Assembly (NCBI RefSeq): GCF_029531655.1
Contig: NZ_JANRMI010000001.1
Coordinates: forward strand, 1,054,001 to 1,118,000
DNA from: Bdellovibrio svalbardensis
GTDB lineage: Bacteria; Bdellovibrionota; Bdellovibrionia; Bdellovibrionales; Bdellovibrionaceae
Length of the DNA stretch: 64,000 bases
Direction: 5' to 3'
Each line of letters starts with the position of its first letter. Positions within the stretch are counted from its first letter, which is position 1. Of this stretch, positions 1-14,233 are shown in pieces. The notes below the pieces were generated by a model. It did no database searches. It was given only the letters and a program-made list of their open reading frames with translations, and was not told the DNA's origin. The position numbers and the translations under genes were made by a program.

Positions 1-863
1 TTGAAGACATGCCATACCTTGCAGACGGTTCACCGGTTGACATGGTTCTAAATCCACTGGGCGTTCCTTCTCGTATGAACATCGGGCAAATCCTCGAGGT
101 GCATTTGGGTTGGGCTGCGCACAATCTTGGTAAGCAACTAGGCGAACACTTAACTAAGTGGAATGCTGAAAATGCTCGTAAAGAAATGAAAGATATCTTC
201 AGTGATGACGAAATCAGCGCGAAACTTGACGGTGCTGACGACGCTTCATTGAAAGCAATGGTAACTCGTATGAAGAACGGTGTGCACGTTGGCACTCCAG
301 TATTCGACGGTGCTCGTGAATCAGACGTGAAGGGCTTGCTTGCAAAAGCAGAAGTTCCTAGCTCTGGTAAGTCTATCCTGTTCGATGGTCGTACAGGTGA
401 GCCGTTCACGAACCCTGTTACTGTCGGTATCATGTACATGCTTAAGCTTCACCATCTGGTTGAAGAGAAGATCCATGCGCGTTCTATCGGACCTTATTCA
501 CTCGTTTCGCAACAACCATTGGGCGGTAAAGCACAATTCGGTGGTCAGCGTCTAGGGGAGATGGAAGTCTGGGCGATCGAGGCATACGGAGCTGCATACT
601 CACTACAAGAGTTCCTCACTGTTAAGTCAGATGACGTAGCGGGAAGAACACGTATGTATGAAAGCATCGTGAAGGGTGAAAATATCCTTGAGCCGGGCTT
701 ACCTGAATCATTCAACGTATTGGTGAAAGAGCTTCAGTCTCTTGCATTGAATGTTGAGTTGATGGAGTCCGACATCCTTCGTGACCAAGATGAAGATCTT
801 GGCGACGACGGTATCGAGGGTGGTGGATCTGTTTCGACTCCAAGTGAGTCGGGTCAGCATTAA
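1..863 (+). CDS. rpoB: RNA polymerase subunit beta, C-terminal part (5' end outside window)
   Basis: Carboxy-terminal 287 residues of the beta subunit of RNA polymerase; the reading frame is open from base 3 and enters from outside the window. The segment with [13 protein letters not shown] followed by EVHLGWAA is the conserved switch/clamp region of bacterial RpoB, and [19 protein letters not shown] is the C-terminal signature that contacts beta'. It ends with an acidic then Gly/Ser-rich tail ([14 protein letters not shown]), a lineage-specific addition. rpoC follows after 26 bases, so the two large subunits are co-transcribed as in most bacteria. Confidence 0.98.
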   Translation, partial: EDMPYLADGSPVDMVLNPLGVPSRMNIGQILEVHLGWAAHNLGKQLGEHLTKWNAENARKEMKDIFSDDEISAKLDGADDASLKAMVTRMKNGVHVGTPVFDGARESDVKGLLAKAEVPSSGKSILFDGRTGEPFTNPVTVGIMYMLKLHHLVEEKIHARSIGPYSLVSQQPLGGKAQFGGQRLGEMEVWAIEAYGAAYSLQEFLTVKSDDVAGRTRMYESIVKGENILEPGLPESFNVLVKELQSLALNVELMESDILRDQDEDLGDDGIEGGGSVSTPSESGQH

Positions 864-889
864 TTAATAACTAACAACAGGGGTGTTCT

Positions 890-5023
<4,134 letters not shown>

Positions 5024-5078
5024 AACGTCCATTTTCGGGTTAAACCGGGGTGGATAAGTCTTAAAAAGGTGTAAAAAG

Positions 5079-5110
5079 CTCCAAAAGGGAATCTCACAGC
5101 CCTTTTGGAG
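5079..5110 (+). terminator. Perfect 11-bp hairpin after rpoC
   Basis: CTCCAAAAGGG (5079-5089) and CCCTTTTGGAG (5100-5110) form a perfect stem with a 10-base loop, 55 bases after the rpoC stop. It is followed by an AT-rich run rather than a clean T tract. It is probably a partial terminator or 3'-end processing/stability hairpin separating rpoBC from the str genes. The promoter-like element just downstream supports a transcript boundary here. Confidence 0.55.
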
Positions 5111-5132
5111 ATATAAATTTAATAACAAAGTC

Positions 5133-5160
5133 TTGACCAGGGCGCTTTTGGTAATGTAAT
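5133..5160 (+). promoter_or_regulatory. Sigma-70-like promoter before rpsL
   Basis: TTGACC at 5133-5138 and TGTAAT at 5155-5160 are separated by 16 bases, a good match to housekeeping -35 and -10 elements. It lies about 55 bases before the rpsL start and after the rpoC hairpin, so it is the likely start of the str transcript. Inferred from sequence only. Confidence 0.5.
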
Positions 5161-5214
5161 TTCCAGCGTCCTGAGTTCGAGGATTTCGAATAAATTGTTT
5201 AAGGGGTTTTAAAA

Positions 5215-5589
5215 GTGCCTACAATTAATCAGCTCATCAAAAATGAGCGTACAGTTCAAAAGAACCAAACAAAGTCTCCGGCTTTGTCATCTTGCCCTCA
5301 ACGCCGTGGCGTTTGTACTCGTGTTTACACGACTACGCCTAAGAAACCGAACTCAGCGCTTCGTAAAGTTGCTAAAGTTCGTCTATCTAACGGTTTTGAA
5401 GTTATCTCTTACATTCCTGGTATCGGTCATAACCTTCAAGAGCATAGCGTTGTCTTGATCCGTGGTGGTCGTGTGAAGGACTTACCGGGCGTTCGTTACC
5501 ATATCGTACGCGGTGTATTGGATCTTCAAGGTGTGAACGGCCGTCTACGTGCTCGTTCTAAATACGGTACTAAGAGACCTAAGAAATAA
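5215..5589 (+). CDS. rpsL: 30S ribosomal protein S12
   Basis: S12, 124 residues, part of the decoding centre of the small subunit. The conserved core [12 protein letters not shown] and the loop [24 protein letters not shown] are intact. Lys at the PKKPNSA site, where substitutions give streptomycin resistance in other bacteria, is the wild-type residue. It starts at GTG 5215 behind an AAGGGG ribosome site. First gene of the str group, 14 bases before rpsG. Confidence 0.98.
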   Translation: MPTINQLIKNERTVQKNQTKSPALSSCPQRRGVCTRVYTTTPKKPNSALRKVAKVRLSNGFEVISYIPGIGHNLQEHSVVLIRGGRVKDLPGVRYHIVRGVLDLQGVNGRLRARSKYGTKRPKK

Positions 5590-5603
5590 TAAGGAATTGA
5601 CAC

Positions 5604-6077
5604 ATGTCACGTCGTAAAAAGACCTTTAAAAGAGAAGTAATTCCAGATCCAGTTTTCAAAGATCTAGTTATTGCTAAGTTCATTAACAAAATGATGATCC
5701 AAGGCCGTAAAGCTACAGCTCAGAAACTTTTCTACGGAGCTCTTGCTGAGCTTGAAGGTAAAGTTCCAAATGAAGAGCCAATGGCAGTATTCAAGAAAGC
5801 TCTTGAAAACGTTAAGCCTTCTATCGAAGTTCGTTCACGCCGTGTAGGTGGTGCTACTTACCAAGTACCGGTTGACGTTCGTCCATCTCGTCGTTTGGCT
5901 TTGGCTATGCGTTGGTTGGTAGAGTACTCACGTGCTCGTGGCGAAAAAGACTACGCTAAACGCTTGGCTGGTGAGTTCATCGACGCTTACAACAATAGAG
6001 GTAACTCTATTAAGAAGAAAGACGATGTTCACCGTATGGCTGAAGCGAACAAGGCTTTCTCTCACTACAATTGGTAA
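5604..6077 (+). CDS. rpsG: 30S ribosomal protein S7
   Basis: S7, 157 residues, nucleates assembly of the 30S head by binding 16S rRNA. Begins [12 protein letters not shown] and contains the conserved segment [20 protein letters not shown] and the C-terminal [13 protein letters not shown]. Length is normal. It lies between rpsL and fusA in the standard str order, with an AAGGA ribosome site before ATG 5604. Confidence 0.98.
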   Translation: MSRRKKTFKREVIPDPVFKDLVIAKFINKMMIQGRKATAQKLFYGALAELEGKVPNEEPMAVFKKALENVKPSIEVRSRRVGGATYQVPVDVRPSRRLALAMRWLVEYSRARGEKDYAKRLAGEFIDAYNNRGNSIKKKDDVHRMAEANKAFSHYNW

Positions 6078-6086
6078 TCTGTATTC

Positions 6087-8195
6087 ATGTCAGCTAAAGA
6101 TCCTAAAGTTGTAGCTGATCTCAAGTATACTCGTAATATCGGCATCATGGCTCACATTGATGCCGGTAAAACGACGACCACCGAACGTATCTTATACTAC
6201 ACTGGAAAAAGTCATAAAATCGGAGAAGTTCATGATGGCCAAGCCACTATGGACTGGATGGTTCAAGAGCAAGAACGTGGTATCACTATCACGTCCGCTG
6301 CTACTATGGCGTTCTGGAAAGATCACCGCATCAATATCATCGATACTCCTGGGCATGTTGACTTCACTATTGAAGTTGAACGTTCTTTGCGCGTACTTGA
6401 CGGTGCAGTTGCAGTTTTTGACGGTGTAAACGGTGTTGAGCCCCAGTCTGAAACTGTCTGGAGACAAGCTGACAAATACAAAGTTCCAAGAATTTGCTTT
6501 ATCAATAAAATGGACCGCGTAGGTGCAGATTTTGTGATGTCTTTCGGGACAATCAAAGATCGCCTTCTTGCGAATCCAATCCCAGTTCAAGTACCAATCG
6601 GTGTTGAAGATACCTTCCGTGGCGTTGTTGATTTGCTAGAAAATCGCGCTTACGTTTGGAGTCAAACAGCAGCCATTGGCGACAGCTTCGAAACTACCGA
6701 TGTTCCCAATGATATGAAAGAGGAAGTTGCGCGCTTCCGTACTGAAGTCGTTGAGAAGATCGTTGAGTTTGACGATGTCCTCCTTGAGAAATATCTTAAC
6801 GGAGAAGAAGTGACTGTTGCTGAACTAAAAGCAGCACTTCGTAAAGGAACTCTCGAGCTAAAAGCATTCCCAGTATTCTGTGGCGCTGCTTTTAAAAATA
6901 AAGGTATTCAGCCTTTGCTTGATGGAGTTATCGACTATCTTCCGTCACCAATCGAGGTTCCGCCTATCGTGGGACATGATCCTGAAAAACCTGAAAAAGA
7001 AATTCCATGCAAAACTGATTTCGATGCTCACGTAGCAGCGCTGGCTTTCAAAATTGCCAATGATCCGTTTTCGGGTTCTTTGACTTACATCCGTGTCTAT
7101 TCGGGTGTGGTAAAAACAGGCGATCAGCTTTTGAATCCGCGCACTCAGAAGAAAGAGCGCATTCAAAAGCTAGTTAAAATGCATGCAAATGCACGCGAAG
7201 AAGTGGCTGATCTTAAAGCCGGTGATATCGGCGCCGTTGTGGGTTTGAAATTCACCGGTACGGGCGATACTCTTTGTGAGACTTCCCATCCAGTAGTTCT
7301 TGAGTCTATTACTTTCCCAGAGCCAGTTATTTCTGTAGCTATCGAAGCCAAGTCATCTGCTGATCAAGAGAAGATGTTGCAAGGTTTGGAAAAGCTTCAG
7401 AAGGAAGATCCTTCGTGTAAATTAAGAACAGATCCAGAGACTGGGCAAATTCTTCTTTCGGGAATGGGTGAGCTTCATTTGGATATCTTGGTGGACCGCT
7501 TGTTGCGTGAACATAAAGTTCAAGCCAATGTTGGTAAGCCACAGGTTTCTTACCGTGAGACTATTACGGGTACGGCTTCGGCAACTCACGTCTATGAGCG
7601 TGAAATTGCGGGGGATGCTAACTTCGCATCAGTCTCTTTGACTCTTGAGCCAATTTCTCAAGCAGACCTTATTCAGTTCAATAGCAAAGTTTCAGTGTCT
7701 AAAGAATTTACAGCTCCTTTCTTAAAGGCTGTTGAAAGCGGCTTCCGTGAGGCAGCCGAGGTTGGTCCAATAGCGAGCTACTCTATGCTCGGTATTAAGG
7801 GGACTTTGAACTCCGTAGAGGTCCGTCCAGAGGCTTCTACTGAAATGGCATTTAAAGCGGCTGCCTCTTTGGCCTTCAGAGATGCCGTAAAGCAAGCGCA
7901 AGTAGAGCTTATGGAACCTATCTTTAAGCTTGAAGTGACTTGTCCTGATGAATTTGTAGGCAATATCGTTGGCGATCTAAATTCTCGCCGCGGTAAAATT
8001 CTCACTATGAATGTGCGCCAGGGTGGGGGGCAGGTAATTTCTGCAGAGGCCCCTATGGCGTCTCTCTTTGGTTATGCGACGGATATCCGCAGTTTAAGCC
8101 AGGGAAGAGCGAGTTTTAGCATGGAATTCTTGGAGTACGCTATCGTTCCTCCAAAGGTGAAAGCTGAAATTCTCCACAAAATTGGAAGATACTAA
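6087..8195 (+). CDS. fusA: Translation elongation factor G
   Basis: EF-G, 702 residues, the GTPase that drives translocation on the ribosome. The G1 motif AHIDAGKT (residues 22-29), switch region [11 protein letters not shown]3 DTPGH and G4 NKMD are all present, followed by the domain II to V arrangement of the family. It is separated from rpsG by 9 bases. In most proteobacteria tuf (EF-Tu) would follow; here the next gene is rpsJ. A genome may hold several EF-G paralogues, but position in the str group argues that this is the housekeeping copy. Confidence 0.96.
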   Translation: MSAKDPKVVADLKYTRNIGIMAHIDAGKTTTTERILYYTGKSHKIGEVHDGQATMDWMVQEQERGITITSAATMAFWKDHRINIIDTPGHVDFTIEVERSLRVLDGAVAVFDGVNGVEPQSETVWRQADKYKVPRICFINKMDRVGADFVMSFGTIKDRLLANPIPVQVPIGVEDTFRGVVDLLENRAYVWSQTAAIGDSFETTDVPNDMKEEVARFRTEVVEKIVEFDDVLLEKYLNGEEVTVAELKAALRKGTLELKAFPVFCGAAFKNKGIQPLLDGVIDYLPSPIEVPPIVGHDPEKPEKEIPCKTDFDAHVAALAFKIANDPFSGSLTYIRVYSGVVKTGDQLLNPRTQKKERIQKLVKMHANAREEVADLKAGDIGAVVGLKFTGTGDTLCETSHPVVLESITFPEPVISVAIEAKSSADQEKMLQGLEKLQKEDPSCKLRTDPETGQILLSGMGELHLDILVDRLLREHKVQANVGKPQVSYRETITGTASATHVYEREIAGDANFASVSLTLEPISQADLIQFNSKVSVSKEFTAPFLKAVESGFREAAEVGPIASYSMLGIKGTLNSVEVRPEASTEMAFKAAASLAFRDAVKQAQVELMEPIFKLEVTCPDEFVGNIVGDLNSRRGKILTMNVRQGGGQVISAEAPMASLFGYATDIRSLSQGRASFSMEFLEYAIVPPKVKAEILHKIGRY

Positions 8196-8213
8196 TTATT
8201 TAATATTTTCCCT

Positions 8214-8242
8214 TTGACAAAGATTTTTTAGTTGCGCATACT
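8214..8242 (+). promoter_or_regulatory. Sigma-70-like promoter for the S10 operon
   Basis: A perfect -35 TTGACA (8214-8219), a 17-base spacer and CATACT (8237-8242, 4 of 6 matches to TATAAT). It starts 19 bases after the fusA stop. Transcription from here would give an mRNA leader of about 150 bases before rpsJ, long enough to hold a regulatory structure of the S10-leader type, although I see no strong hairpin in it. The leader includes a run of six C at about 8275-8280. Confidence 0.6.
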
Positions 8243-8398
8243 CGCGCACTCGTGACGTATAAATCTACAAAAAACCCCCCGCGTTTGGTGAAATCACGGC
8301 TGCAAGGGCTAATTCGGGGCAAGTTTTCGATGGGATATTTACGTTAGTTTTTAACATATTTGCTAGTAATTACGCTACCTTACAAGAAGAGAAGTGTT

Positions 8399-8716
8399 AT
8401 GCAAAGTCAAAAGATTAGAATTCGCCTTAAGGCGTTCGATCACAAGTTGCTTGATCAGTCGACGAAAGAAATCGTTGAGACTGCTCGTCGTACCGGCGCA
8501 AAAGTTGCGGGCCCTATCCCCTTGCCAACCCGCATCAATCGCTATACAGTTCTTCGCTCTCCGCACGTTGACAAAAAATCACGTGAGCAGTTCGAGGTGA
8601 GAACTCACAAACGTATGCTCGATATTTTGGAACCTACGCAACAAACAGTAGATCAACTTATGAAGTTGGATCTTTCTGCTGGTGTTGACGTTGAAATTAA
8701 ATTGTCGGCGATCTAG
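8399..8716 (+). CDS. rpsJ: 30S ribosomal protein S10
   Basis: S10 (NusE), 105 residues, a component of the 30S head that also acts with NusB in antitermination. The start is ATG 8399 ([20 protein letters not shown]), which matches the family N-terminus; the frame is open 13 codons further upstream but that segment is not S10-like. The conserved [21 protein letters not shown] is intact. First gene of the S10 group, preceded by its own promoter-like element. Confidence 0.97.
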   Translation: MQSQKIRIRLKAFDHKLLDQSTKEIVETARRTGAKVAGPIPLPTRINRYTVLRSPHVDKKSREQFEVRTHKRMLDILEPTQQTVDQLMKLDLSAGVDVEIKLSAI

Positions 8717-8725
8717 GAGTAAGAC

Positions 8726-9394
8726 GTGAGTGAATCTACAGAAAACACAAATACTTCTGCGCAAGGCCTAAAGCTCAACGGCTTGTTCGCATTTAAAGAG
8801 GGAATGGCTACTATCTATAATGATAAAGGTGAAGCTATTCCTGTTACAGTTCTTCGTTATGAGCCTTGGTTTGTTTCTCAAATCAAAACTAATGAAGAAG
8901 ATGGTTACGAGGCTATTCAGGTAGCTTGCGAGCCTAAAAAAGCTAAAAACTCAAACAAAGCAGAAAAAGGCCACCTTAAAGGTGCTGGTTTTGAAAATGG
9001 CGCTAAGTTCGTAAAAGAACTTCGTCAAAATCTTCCAGAAGGTCTTACTGTTGGTGCTCAAGTTTCTATCGATAGCTTGGTAAAAGGTGATGTTGTAAAA
9101 ATCACTTCTAAGTCTAAAGGTAAAGGCTTTGCTGGTGTTATGAAGCGTTGGAACTTTGCCGGTGGGCCTGGTTCACACGGTTCTAAATTCCACCGTCGTC
9201 CGGGTTCTTCTGGTAACAGAACATGGCCGGGTCGTGTAATGCCGGGTAAGAAATTCCCTGGTCACCTAGGTAATGAGACTGTGACTGTGAAAAATGTCGA
9301 GATCGTAGACGTTATCCCTGGTGAAAACGTTCTTATGGTTAAGGGTCCAGTTCCAGGTGCTAGAAACACTTTGGTTAAGTTGGTGAGAGAATAG
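8726..9394 (+). CDS. rplC: 50S ribosomal protein L3
   Basis: L3, 222 residues, binds near the 3' end of 23S rRNA and is needed early in 50S assembly. The family signature [19 protein letters not shown] and the [18 protein letters not shown] loop are clear. Starts at GTG 8726 behind GGAGTAAGAC. About 15 N-terminal residues ([13 protein letters not shown]) precede the usual start of the fold, a small low-complexity extension. Confidence 0.97.
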   Translation: MSESTENTNTSAQGLKLNGLFAFKEGMATIYNDKGEAIPVTVLRYEPWFVSQIKTNEEDGYEAIQVACEPKKAKNSNKAEKGHLKGAGFENGAKFVKELRQNLPEGLTVGAQVSIDSLVKGDVVKITSKSKGKGFAGVMKRWNFAGGPGSHGSKFHRRPGSSGNRTWPGRVMPGKKFPGHLGNETVTVKNVEIVDVIPGENVLMVKGPVPGARNTLVKLVRE

Positions 9395-9395
9395 T

Positions 9396-10025
9396 ATGGC
9401 AACAGTAAATGTACTAAACTGGAAAAAAGAAAAAGTTGGATCAATTGATTTGGCTGCTGATGTTTTCGAAACTCCTGTTAAAAAGGAAGTTTTGCACACT
9501 GTAGTTCAATGGCAATTGGCTAGCCGTCGTGCTGGTACTCATATGACTAAAACAAAAGGTCTTGTGAGCGGTGGCGGTAAGAAGCCATTCAAGCAAAAAG
9601 GTACTGGTGGAGCTCGTCAAGGTTCTAGCCGTTCTATCTTGATGCCTGGTGGTGGTACTGCGTTCGGTCCTCAACCTCGCAGCTACGCATTCGTCCTTCC
9701 TAAAAAAGTTCGCCGTTTGGGTTTGAGCATGGCTCTTTCTCATTTACAAAAAGAAGGCAAGTTGTTCGTAGTGGACAGCATGAATTCTGAAGGTAAAACA
9801 GCAGAATTGAACAAACGTTTGAAAGCGTTCGGTTTGACTAAAGCTGTATTGGTAGATTCAGAAGTGAATAACAAATTCAATCAAGCTTCTAAAAATTTGC
9901 CTACATTCAAATACTTCCCAGTTGAAGGTTTGAACGTATTCGATTTGTTGAAGTACGATGCAGCGGTTATCACTAAAGAATCAGTGGCTAAAATCGTTGA
10001 CCGTTGTTCAATGGAGAAGGCGTAA
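9396..10025 (+). CDS. rplD: 50S ribosomal protein L4
   Basis: L4, 209 residues, lines the peptide exit tunnel and in some bacteria represses its own operon. The long tunnel loop with KKPFKQKGTGGARQGSSRS is typical. It starts 1 base after the rplC stop and its stop overlaps the rplW start (TAATG), indicating translational coupling. Confidence 0.97.
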   Translation: MATVNVLNWKKEKVGSIDLAADVFETPVKKEVLHTVVQWQLASRRAGTHMTKTKGLVSGGGKKPFKQKGTGGARQGSSRSILMPGGGTAFGPQPRSYAFVLPKKVRRLGLSMALSHLQKEGKLFVVDSMNSEGKTAELNKRLKAFGLTKAVLVDSEVNNKFNQASKNLPTFKYFPVEGLNVFDLLKYDAAVITKESVAKIVDRCSMEKA

Positions 10026-10303
10026 TGAAACAAATTATCAAAGCACCTCTCATCACTGAGAAAAATACTTATCATAACGCAGCTGGCGTTTACGTGTTCG
10101 AAGTAGACATGAAGTCTTCTAAAACAGAAGTAAAGGAAGCTGTAGAGAAAAACTTTAAAGTTAAAGTTGATAGCGTTAGAACTAGCGTCTGCCGCGGTCA
10201 TTCTAAAAACTCAAAGTTCGGTTTAACAAAGGTCCCTTACTGGAAAAAAGCTTACGTTAAGCTTGTTGAAGGTGAGAAGATCGCTCTTTTTGAGGGAGTA
10301 TAG
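10025..10303 (+). CDS. rplW: 50S ribosomal protein L23
   Basis: L23, 92 residues, at the exit of the peptide tunnel where trigger factor and SRP dock. ATG 10025 shares an A with the rplD stop and gives [17 protein letters not shown], the family N-terminus; the frame is open 7 codons further upstream inside rplD but has no ribosome site. The C-terminal [14 protein letters not shown] is standard. Confidence 0.96.
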   Translation: MKQIIKAPLITEKNTYHNAAGVYVFEVDMKSSKTEVKEAVEKNFKVKVDSVRTSVCRGHSKNSKFGLTKVPYWKKAYVKLVEGEKIALFEGV

Positions 10304-10305
10304 AG

Positions 10306-11124
10306 ATGGGTATTAAAACATTTGCCCCACGCTCTCATGGACGCAGAGGAATGACTGGTTTCGATTTCAAAGAAATCACAAAGACAACTCCAGAGAAGTC
10401 TTTGCTTGCTCCTCTAAAAAAACAAGCTGCTCGTAACAATCACGGTCAAATTACGATTCGTCACCAAGGTGGCGGACATAAACGTAAATACCGTTTGATT
10501 GATTTCAAGCGTAACAAGTTGGAAGTGCCAGCGAAAGTTGCTTCGATCGAATACGATCCAAACAGAACTTCTCGTATTGCTCTTCTTAACTATGCTGATG
10601 GTGAAAAAGCTTACATCATCGCTCCAGTTGGTTTGAATGTTGGTGATTCAGTAGTTTCTTCTGATAAAGCCGATATCAAACCAGGCAACTCTTTGGCTCT
10701 TATGGCTATCCCAGTAGGTACAGTAATTCACAATATCGAATTGCGTCCTGGTAAGGGTGGTCAAATTTGCAGAGGTGCAGGTGCGAGCGCGACTTTAGCT
10801 GGTAAAGGTGATATGTACTGCCAAGTACGTATGCCATCTGGCGAGTTGAAGCAGGTTCTTTCAGTTTGCCGCGCTTCTATCGGGCAAGTTGGAAATACTG
10901 ACAATGAAAATATCAACCTTGGTAAAGCAGGTCGCTCTCGTTGGAGAGGTATCCGTCCTTCGGTTCGTGGTATGCACATGAATCCGGTAGACCATCCGCT
11001 CGGTGGTGGTGAGGGTGTGGGTAAAGGTCATCATCCTGTGACGCCTTGGGGTCAGCCTTGTAAAGGTTACAAGACTAGACATAACAAGAGAACAAACTCT
11101 TCAATCATCAAGAGACGTAAGTAG
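10306..11124 (+). CDS. rplB: 50S ribosomal protein L2
   Basis: L2, 272 residues, near the peptidyl transferase centre and needed for subunit association. Conserved segments include [11 protein letters not shown], the [14 protein letters not shown] core, and [20 protein letters not shown] with the histidine implicated in peptidyl transfer. Two bases after rplW. Confidence 0.98.
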   Translation: MGIKTFAPRSHGRRGMTGFDFKEITKTTPEKSLLAPLKKQAARNNHGQITIRHQGGGHKRKYRLIDFKRNKLEVPAKVASIEYDPNRTSRIALLNYADGEKAYIIAPVGLNVGDSVVSSDKADIKPGNSLALMAIPVGTVIHNIELRPGKGGQICRGAGASATLAGKGDMYCQVRMPSGELKQVLSVCRASIGQVGNTDNENINLGKAGRSRWRGIRPSVRGMHMNPVDHPLGGGEGVGKGHHPVTPWGQPCKGYKTRHNKRTNSSIIKRRK

Positions 11125-11133
11125 GAGTAGACT

Positions 11134-11421
11134 GTGGCACGCTCAATTAAAAAAGGTCCATTCGTTGATATTTCTGTTCAAAAGAAAATCGACCATGCGA
11201 TCGAAAAAAACGACAAAAAAGTTATTAAGACTTGGTCTCGTCGCTCAACAATTCTCCCTGAGACTATTGGACTTACGTTCGCAGTTCATAACGGTAGAAA
11301 GTTCGTTCCTGTGTACATCACTGAGAACATGATTGGTCACAAACTCGGTGAGTTTGCTCCAACAAGAACTTTCCACGGTCATGCTGAGAAGAAAGCTGCA
11401 GCTCCTGCAGCTAAGAAGTAG
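11134..11421 (+). CDS. rpsS: 30S ribosomal protein S19
   Basis: S19, 95 residues, forms a complex with S13 in the 30S head. [12 protein letters not shown] and [20 protein letters not shown] are family signatures; the C-terminus carries a short Ala/Lys tail ([11 protein letters not shown]). GTG start at 11134 behind GTAGGAGTAG. Confidence 0.97.
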   Translation: MARSIKKGPFVDISVQKKIDHAIEKNDKKVIKTWSRRSTILPETIGLTFAVHNGRKFVPVYITENMIGHKLGEFAPTRTFHGHAEKKAAAPAAKK

Positions 11422-11430
11422 AGGTTGGTA

Positions 11431-11763
11431 ATGGAAGTTAAAGCTAGTCTTAAACACGCAAGAGTAGGTGCTCAAAAAGCAAGACTTGTTGTTGACTTGG
11501 TTCGCGGCAAAGACGTGAACGAAGCAGTAAAAGTACTTACTTTCTTGAACAAAAAAACTGCAGGAATGGTTAAGAAATTGATCGAATCTGCTGTTGCCAA
11601 CGCTGAATACAAAAAGGTTATGGATGTAGATAATCTTGTAGTAAAAGCGATCTGGGTTGACCAAGGTCCCGTTCTCAAAAGATTCCGTCCTCGTGCACAA
11701 GGTCGCGCGTTCGGTGTTCGTAAGAAAACGAGCCACATTAACGTAGTACTTGAGGAGAAATAA
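11431..11763 (+). CDS. rplV: 50S ribosomal protein L22
   Basis: L22, 110 residues, extends a hairpin into the exit tunnel where macrolides bind. ATG 11431 is chosen over the in-frame TTG two codons upstream because GAGG sits directly before it and [19 protein letters not shown] is the family N-terminus. The tunnel hairpin with RPRAQGRAF is intact. Confidence 0.97.
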   Translation: MEVKASLKHARVGAQKARLVVDLVRGKDVNEAVKVLTFLNKKTAGMVKKLIESAVANAEYKKVMDVDNLVVKAIWVDQGPVLKRFRPRAQGRAFGVRKKTSHINVVLEEK

Positions 11764-11765
11764 TC

Positions 11766-12431
11766 GTGGGACAAAAGGTTAATCCTATTGGTCTAAGAGT
11801 TGGTGTAATCAGAACTTGGGACTCTCGCTGGTACGCGAAGGGCAACCAATATTTTGAGAATCTCCACGAAGACATCCGTTTGAGAAAATACCTAAAAGGT
11901 AAACTTAAACACGCGGGTGTTGCGAAAATCGAAATGGAACGTGCAGCGAAGAAGATTAAAATCATCATCTCGACTGCTCGCCCAGGCGTAGTAATTGGTA
12001 AAAAAGGTACTGGTATTGATTCGCTTAAGGCGGAAGTTCAAAAATTGACTCCTAACGAAGTCTTTTTGAGCATCCAAGAAGTGCGCAAGCCAGACCTCGA
12101 TGCTCAGCTCGTTGCTGAGAGCATTGCTCAACAACTTGAGAAACGTATCTCTTGGAGAAGAGCTCTTAAAAAATCTATTGCAGCTGCGATCAAAGGCGGC
12201 GTGAGAGGTATCAAGATCCGTGTTTCCGGACGTCTTGATGGAGCAGAGATTGCTCGTTCAGAGTGGTACAATGAGAAGAGCGTTCCTCTTCATACATTGC
12301 GTGCTGATATCGATTATGGTACAGCAGAAGCCCTGACAGCATATGGCATCATCGGGTTGAAAGTTTGGATCTACAAGGGCGATATCTTATCTGCTCGCGA
12401 AGTTGAGGAGGCAGGTCGTGTTAAGTCCTAA
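11766..12431 (+). CDS. rpsC: 30S ribosomal protein S3
   Basis: S3, 221 residues, with an N-terminal KH domain (the GxxG loop is in [10 protein letters not shown]) and the C-terminal S3 domain; it lines the mRNA entry channel. GTG start at 11766 gives [14 protein letters not shown], the family N-terminus. The last 14 bases overlap the start of rplP. Confidence 0.97.
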   Translation: MGQKVNPIGLRVGVIRTWDSRWYAKGNQYFENLHEDIRLRKYLKGKLKHAGVAKIEMERAAKKIKIIISTARPGVVIGKKGTGIDSLKAEVQKLTPNEVFLSIQEVRKPDLDAQLVAESIAQQLEKRISWRRALKKSIAAAIKGGVRGIKIRVSGRLDGAEIARSEWYNEKSVPLHTLRADIDYGTAEALTAYGIIGLKVWIYKGDILSAREVEEAGRVKS

Positions 12432-12825
12432 AAGAGTAAAATGGCGTAAACAATTTGTAGGCCGCGCAACTGGCTTTGCAGTTAGAGGTGCTAACCTCGA
12501 TTTCGGAGATTACGGTCTTCAAGCAATCGAGGAAGGTCGTCTAACAGCTCGTCAATTGGAAGCTGGTCGTATTGCTATCTCTCGTTCAGTAAAACGTGGT
12601 GGTAAAATTTGGTGCCGTGTGTTCCCAAATATTCCAGTTACGAAAAAGCCTGCTGAAACACGTATGGGTAGCGGTAAAGGTAATCCAGAATTGTGGGTTG
12701 CTCGTGTTCTTCCTGGAAAAGTTCTTTTCGAAATGAACGGTGTGACTCGCGAACAAGCTAAAGAAGCTTTCGAACGTGCAGCTCATAAGCTTCCTTTCAA
12801 AACTCGTTTCTTGGTTAGGGAGTAG
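12418..12825 (+). CDS. rplP: 50S ribosomal protein L16
   Basis: L16, 135 residues, organises the A-site region of the 50S subunit. GTG 12418 gives [12 protein letters not shown], the family start, and is preceded by GAGGAGGCAGG inside rpsC; the frame is open 5 codons further upstream. The overlap of 14 bases with rpsC suggests coupled translation. The [12 protein letters not shown] core is conserved. Confidence 0.96.
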   Translation: MLSPKRVKWRKQFVGRATGFAVRGANLDFGDYGLQAIEEGRLTARQLEAGRIAISRSVKRGGKIWCRVFPNIPVTKKPAETRMGSGKGNPELWVARVLPGKVLFEMNGVTREQAKEAFERAAHKLPFKTRFLVRE

Positions 12826-12827
12826 TT

Positions 12828-13019
12828 ATGAAGTTCGTAGAGATTAAAGATCTTTCTGTAACTGAATTGAAAAAGAAAAGAACAACTCTTTCTGAAGAGT
12901 TGTTCCAGGCGCGCATTAAGAATTCAATTGGTCAACTTTCGAACCCAATTGAAATTCGTGATCTTCGCCGTAGCATCGCTAAAATCAATACAGCGATCGT
13001 AAAAAAAGTGGCGAGGTAG
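12828..13019 (+). CDS. rpmC: 50S ribosomal protein L29
   Basis: L29, 63 residues, a two-helix hairpin next to L23 at the tunnel exit. LKKKRTTLSEELFQARIKN and the C-terminal RDLRRSIAKINT are characteristic. Two bases after rplP, with GGGAG as ribosome site. Confidence 0.95.
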   Translation: MKFVEIKDLSVTELKKKRTTLSEELFQARIKNSIGQLSNPIEIRDLRRSIAKINTAIVKKVAR

Positions 13020-13022
13020 TAA

Positions 13023-13295
13023 ATGTCAACTGAGACTAATACTAGAGGACGTAAAATCGAAGTTGTAGGTGAAGTTATCAGCGACAAAATGGATAAAACC
13101 ATTTCTGTCCTCATCTACCGCATGGTAAAACACGCTAAATACGGCAAGTATGTTAAAAAGACATCTGTATTCAAAGCTCATGACGAGAAGAACCAAGCTA
13201 AAACTGGTGATATCGTTAAGATCCGCGAAACTCGCCCATTGAGCAAAACTAAACGTTGGGCTTTGGCTGAAATAGTCGAAGCTGCAAAAGCCTAG
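13023..13295 (+). CDS. rpsQ: 30S ribosomal protein S17
   Basis: S17, 90 residues, an OB-fold protein of the 30S body. [14 protein letters not shown] and the [19 protein letters not shown] block match the family. A short N-terminal stretch ([10 protein letters not shown]) precedes the fold. Position between rpmC and rplN is standard. Confidence 0.96.
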   Translation: MSTETNTRGRKIEVVGEVISDKMDKTISVLIYRMVKHAKYGKYVKKTSVFKAHDEKNQAKTGDIVKIRETRPLSKTKRWALAEIVEAAKA

Positions 13296-13306
13296 GGAGT
13301 ATTTAT

Positions 13307-13675
13307 ATGATTCAAATGCAAACTAGACTTAATGTAGCTGACAACTCTGGCGCTAAAGAAGTTATGTGCGTTAAGGTTCTTGGTGGTTCTAAACGTCGTG
13401 TAGCATCTATCGGTGATGTTATCGTTGTTTCTATCAAGGAAGCTTTGCCAAACGCTAAAGTTAAAAAAGGTGATGTGGCTAAGGCAGTTGTTGTAAGAAC
13501 TGTGCAAAAACTTCGTCGCGCTGACGGATCTTATATCCGTTTCGACGACAATTCTGCAGTTTTGATCAATGCCAATAAAGAGCCAATTGGAACACGTATC
13601 TTTGGCCCAGTTGCCAGAGAATTGAGAGCAAAGTCGTTCGTTAAGATCGTATCTTTGGCTCCGGAAGTTCTATAA
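13307..13675 (+). CDS. rplN: 50S ribosomal protein L14
   Basis: L14, 122 residues, at the subunit interface. [19 protein letters not shown] is the family N-terminus and the length is exact. First gene of the spc group. The next gene is rplE after only 10 bases, so rplX (L24), normally between them, is absent from this locus. Confidence 0.98.
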   Translation: MIQMQTRLNVADNSGAKEVMCVKVLGGSKRRVASIGDVIVVSIKEALPNAKVKKGDVAKAVVVRTVQKLRRADGSYIRFDDNSAVLINANKEPIGTRIFGPVARELRAKSFVKIVSLAPEVL

Positions 13676-13685
13676 GGGGTATGAG

Positions 13686-14225
13686 ATGAATCGCTTAAAA
13701 GCTAAATATCAAAAAGAGATCTCTCCCGCTCTTCAAAAGCAATTGGGAGTTAAGAACATCATGCAGGTTCCTCGCCTCGACAAAATCACTCTAAGCGTTT
13801 GCTTGAGTGAAGCTGTTCAAAATCCAAAAATTTTGAACACAGTTGTAGACGAAATCACTGCGATCACTGGTCAAAAAGCAGTGATCACTAAAGCTAAAAA
13901 AGCTATTTCTAACTTCAAATTGCGTGCTGGCATCCCATTGGGTGTTCGCGTGACTTTGAGAAAAGAAAAAATGTGGTCATTCCTTGATCGTTTGAACACT
14001 TTGGCACTACCACGCGTAAGAGACTTCCGCGGTTTGCCAAATAAAGGTTTCGACGGCCGTGGTAACTACAACATGGGTCTTAAGGAGCAAATCGTGTTCC
14101 CTGAGATCAACTTTGATAAAGTTGATAAAACTCGTGGTATGAACATCACAATCTGTACAACTGCTAAAAACGACGCTGAAGGCAGAGCGCTTCTTGAAGC
14201 ACTTGGCATGCCTTTCAGAAAGTAG
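13686..14225 (+). CDS. rplE: 50S ribosomal protein L5
   Basis: L5, 179 residues, binds 5S rRNA in the central protuberance. [15 protein letters not shown], the [19 protein letters not shown] core and [17 protein letters not shown] are family signatures. Ribosome site GGGGTATGAG before ATG 13686. The L5 N-terminus is normal, so L24 has not been fused to it. Confidence 0.98.
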   Translation: MNRLKAKYQKEISPALQKQLGVKNIMQVPRLDKITLSVCLSEAVQNPKILNTVVDEITAITGQKAVITKAKKAISNFKLRAGIPLGVRVTLRKEKMWSFLDRLNTLALPRVRDFRGLPNKGFDGRGNYNMGLKEQIVFPEINFDKVDKTRGMNITICTTAKNDAEGRALLEALGMPFRK

Positions 14226-14233
14226 GATGAACA

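Noticed and set aside
5933-6114. Second frame at the end of rpsG into fusA
   Set aside because: Fully inside known genes; composition is not coding.
8330-8347. Five-codon ORF in the rpsJ leader (ATG GGA TAT TTA CGT TAG)
   Set aside because: Too short and no clear ribosome site; unlike the 40042 leader it does not overlap the next start.
8196-8398. A remnant of tuf
   Set aside because: No EF-Tu-like peptide (such as GHVDHGKTTLTAA) was found in any frame.
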